A DNA stretch of 64,000 bases from NCBI GenBank assembly GCA_015066385.1, contig SVOJ01000002.1, positions 264,068 through 328,067 on the forward strand. Reading direction: 5' to 3'. This document shows, piece by piece, positions 62,414 to 64,000 of the stretch (position 1 is the stretch's first letter; every line of letters starts with the position of its first letter). The translations under genes and the position numbers were made by a program. The stretch comes from Oscillospiraceae bacterium. GTDB lineage: Bacteria; Bacillota; Clostridia; Oscillospirales; Acutalibacteraceae. Under the pieces are notes generated by a model. It saw only the letters and a program-made list of their open reading frames with translations. It was not told the DNA's origin and did not search any database.

Positions 62414-63139
62414 TCAATACATTTTTTCTTCACTGGAATATTGTTCGGGATCCGGTTTTGTTTTACGGAAAAGTTCCTTGCCCTCTGCTGCCCAGAGCAT
62501 TCCTCTTCGCATCATTTCCTGTGCCTCGGGAATATCAAAAACATCATTGTGATGACCGAGAGAATTATAATAAACTCTGCCGTGCCCCCATCGTTTGGTC
62601 CATGCAACCGGAACATCAACTTCTCCGTTGGCTGCGTGATAGTAATTAACAACGGGATAGCGGGTCGTGGCAAGCACCTCGTTGGCAGGGTCAATATGTA
62701 CATAATATTGCTCGGAAGAGACTTCAAAATCCTGAATACCCTCTACCAGAGGAGAGGAGCCTCTGCGTATATTGACTTTGTATGGAGTGTTATCTCCGCC
62801 GGGATGAGATACCCACTGTCCGCCTGTCATAAACTGCCATTCAGTGTCATTCCTGAAAGCATCGCACATACCGCCGTGACATCCTGCAAGCCCCACACCG
62901 TATTTTCCTACAGCTTCAGCGGCTGCAACAGACTGCTCGCGTGTTATTTCTCCCATAGTCCATACGGGAATAAGTAAATCAATTTCATTCAATTCTTCCC
63001 GATTGTCAGCGAGAACCTGCAATGTATCAAAAATCCTGACATCAAATCCTTCTTTTCTGAGTATTCCGGCAAAACGCTCCGAAACCAAGTCCGGTTCATG
63101 TCCGTCCCAACCGCCTTTGATGATCCATGCAACTTTCAT
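62414..63139 (-). CDS. ThuA-like domain protein
   Basis: 241 residues. WIIKGGWDGHEP at the start, a central AGCHGGMCDAF, and the C-terminal WTKRWGHGRVYYNSLGHH are the marks of the ThuA (trehalose utilisation) glutamine-amidotransferase-like fold. These proteins occur beside Gfo/Idh oxidoreductases in sugar catabolism, as here, where it lies between two of them with gaps of 13-14 bases. The biochemical reaction of the family is not settled. Confidence 0.9.
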   Translation of the reverse strand: MKVAWIIKGGWDGHEPDLVSERFAGILRKEGFDVRIFDTLQVLADNREELNEIDLLIPVWTMGEITREQSVAAAEAVGKYGVGLAGCHGGMCDAFRNDTEWQFMTGGQWVSHPGGDNTPYKVNIRRGSSPLVEGIQDFEVSSEQYYVHIDPANEVLATTRYPVVNYYHAANGEVDVPVAWTKRWGHGRVYYNSLGHHNDVFDIPEAQEMMRRGMLWAAEGKELFRKTKPDPEQYSSEEKMY

Positions 63140-63152
63140 TTTTATTTCTCCT

Positions 63153-64000
63153 TTATATGTTGCAGGCTAAAGCTGCACCTTCTTTTTCGGATTCAAACAT
63201 CATATCTACCACCTTCATGACACGAAGTGCCTGTTCGGGTGTTACGATCAGAGATTCTTTACCGTTAATAACGTTTACAATATTTTTGTAATAGTCTGCC
63301 CAATCGGTATTGACTTGAGGAAGAGGTATTTCTGTCATGGTGTATTCGGGACGCGGTGCCATGGTTCTTGTGGGGCCTGCTTCCGTGTAAACAATATCAT
63401 CAGACCATTTCATTTCGGCATTTTCTTTAAGCTTCAGAAAACGTCCGTTTCCGTTCCAATCATCTATCTGAATTGTGCCCTCTGTACCCTGAACGTGCCA
63501 ACGCGGAAGATTGATAAGACAGTTTGTGCTCATTTCCATCATATATGAGCAACCGCTTTCAAAACGCAGGAAAAGATGAATGTTATCATCTACACCGGGA
63601 GAATACATACTGAGCAGATGAGCATTTACACCAACAACCTTTTCACTGAACATATTCATTGCTTGGTCTATAAGATGAATCCCCCAGTCAAGAAGCATTC
63701 CGCCGCCGTTTTCCTTGTAGCCTCTCCAGCCGTGCATAGAACCGCGGGAACCCTGCACAATACTTTTGACCATATAAACCTGACCAAGTAAGCCCTCGTC
63801 CTTTGCTTTTTTGACTATGCAGTAATCTTTATCCCAACGGCGGTTCTGATGAATTGAAAAAACCTTGCCGGTTTCATCACGAACAGCAATTATCTCTTCA
63901 AGCTCGGCGGAATTCAGAGTTACGGGCTTTTCACAGATAACATTTTTACCTGCTCTTAATGCCTTTATTGCCAGATCTTTATGAAAATTATTGGGGACGG
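63153..64000 (-). CDS. Gfo/Idh/MocA family oxidoreductase (2), 5' end outside the window
   Basis: The frame stays open from the stop at 63153 to the window edge, so this is a partial gene of at least 282 residues. The part nearest the edge reads VPNNFHKDLAIKALRAGKNV followed by ICEKPVTLNSAEL, the conserved EKP motif, and continues into the C-terminal domain (GGGMLLDWGIHLIDQAMNMF). An internal ATG at 63773 is not the start. Probably works in the same sugar pathway as the first oxidoreductase. Confidence 0.92.
   Translation of the reverse strand, partial: VPNNFHKDLAIKALRAGKNVICEKPVTLNSAELEEIIAVRDETGKVFSIHQNRRWDKDYCIVKKAKDEGLLGQVYMVKSIVQGSRGSMHGWRGYKENGGGMLLDWGIHLIDQAMNMFSEKVVGVNAHLLSMYSPGVDDNIHLFLRFESGCSYMMEMSTNCLINLPRWHVQGTEGTIQIDDWNGNGRFLKLKENAEMKWSDDIVYTEAGPTRTMAPRPEYTMTEIPLPQVNTDWADYYKNIVNVINGKESLIVTPEQALRVMKVVDMMFESEKEGAALACNI

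Overview
The window looks like a chromosomal segment of an anaerobic gut-type Clostridium relative (Bacillota, most likely the Oscillospiraceae/Ruminococcaceae area). The clues are a moderate GC content, AGGAGG ribosome binding sites, consensus sigma-A promoters, the gene order ruvCAB-glmM-ecfA1A2T-truA, a ClpE-type unfoldase with an N-terminal zinc finger, RecD2, a dockerin-like repeat pair on a solute-binding protein, and a reversed-domain family 3 glucosidase. Species assignment is inference. No phage, insertion sequence, rRNA or CRISPR array is visible.

Layout. (1) 1-17.6 kb is an accessory lipid/envelope region. It holds an LCAT-like secreted hydrolase with Cys in the nucleophile position; a seven-gene operon with two acyl-adenylating ligases, each paired with its own acyl carrier protein, plus a ketopantoate-reductase-like enzyme, a secreted protein of unknown function and an Sfp-type phosphopantetheinyl transferase; then a patatin, an MFS transporter, two sugar-transfer-type ATP-grasp enzymes, a CapA-type phosphoesterase, a bacterial GH3 (auxin-conjugase fold) acyl-adenylase and a geranylgeranyl-reductase-like flavoprotein. 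(2) 17.6-20.3 kb holds a membrane-anchored metallophosphoesterase, a DUF2812-like membrane protein flanked by two arrays of mini-hairpins, and two tandem tRNA-Ser genes. (3) 20.4-42 kb is mostly housekeeping, all on the minus strand: clpE, pgsA, cvpA, a beta-propeller protein, truA, ECF transporter, an rRNA-type methyltransferase, glmM, ruvBAC, a PP2C-like membrane protein with an acidic tandem-repeat tail, folC, valS, recD2 and an MreB paralogue. (4) 42-61 kb is metabolic and accessory: a monoacylglycerol-lipase-like hydrolase, an Old Yellow Enzyme/dienoyl-CoA reductase, a membrane-bound MerR regulator, a dockerin-bearing solute-binding protein with a GH3 glucosidase, small membrane proteins with an MFS transporter, an XRE-S24 regulator beside copA-copZ, and a HAD phosphatase with an ADP-ribosylglycohydrolase. 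(5) 61.3-64 kb is a Gfo/Idh/MocA - ThuA - Gfo/Idh/MocA operon for sugar catabolism that runs off the end.

Two things stand out. First, the double ligase-carrier operon and its neighbours look like an uncharacterised acyl-lipid or lipid-amide pathway; its product cannot be read from the sequence. Second, the array at 19.84-20.04 kb is built of short perfect hairpins separated by 8-base spacers. Spacers in the left half are complementary to those in the right half, so the whole can be drawn as a ladder of stacked four-way junctions. A shorter relative lies at 19.03-19.09 kb, and both abut the U-tract of a terminator.
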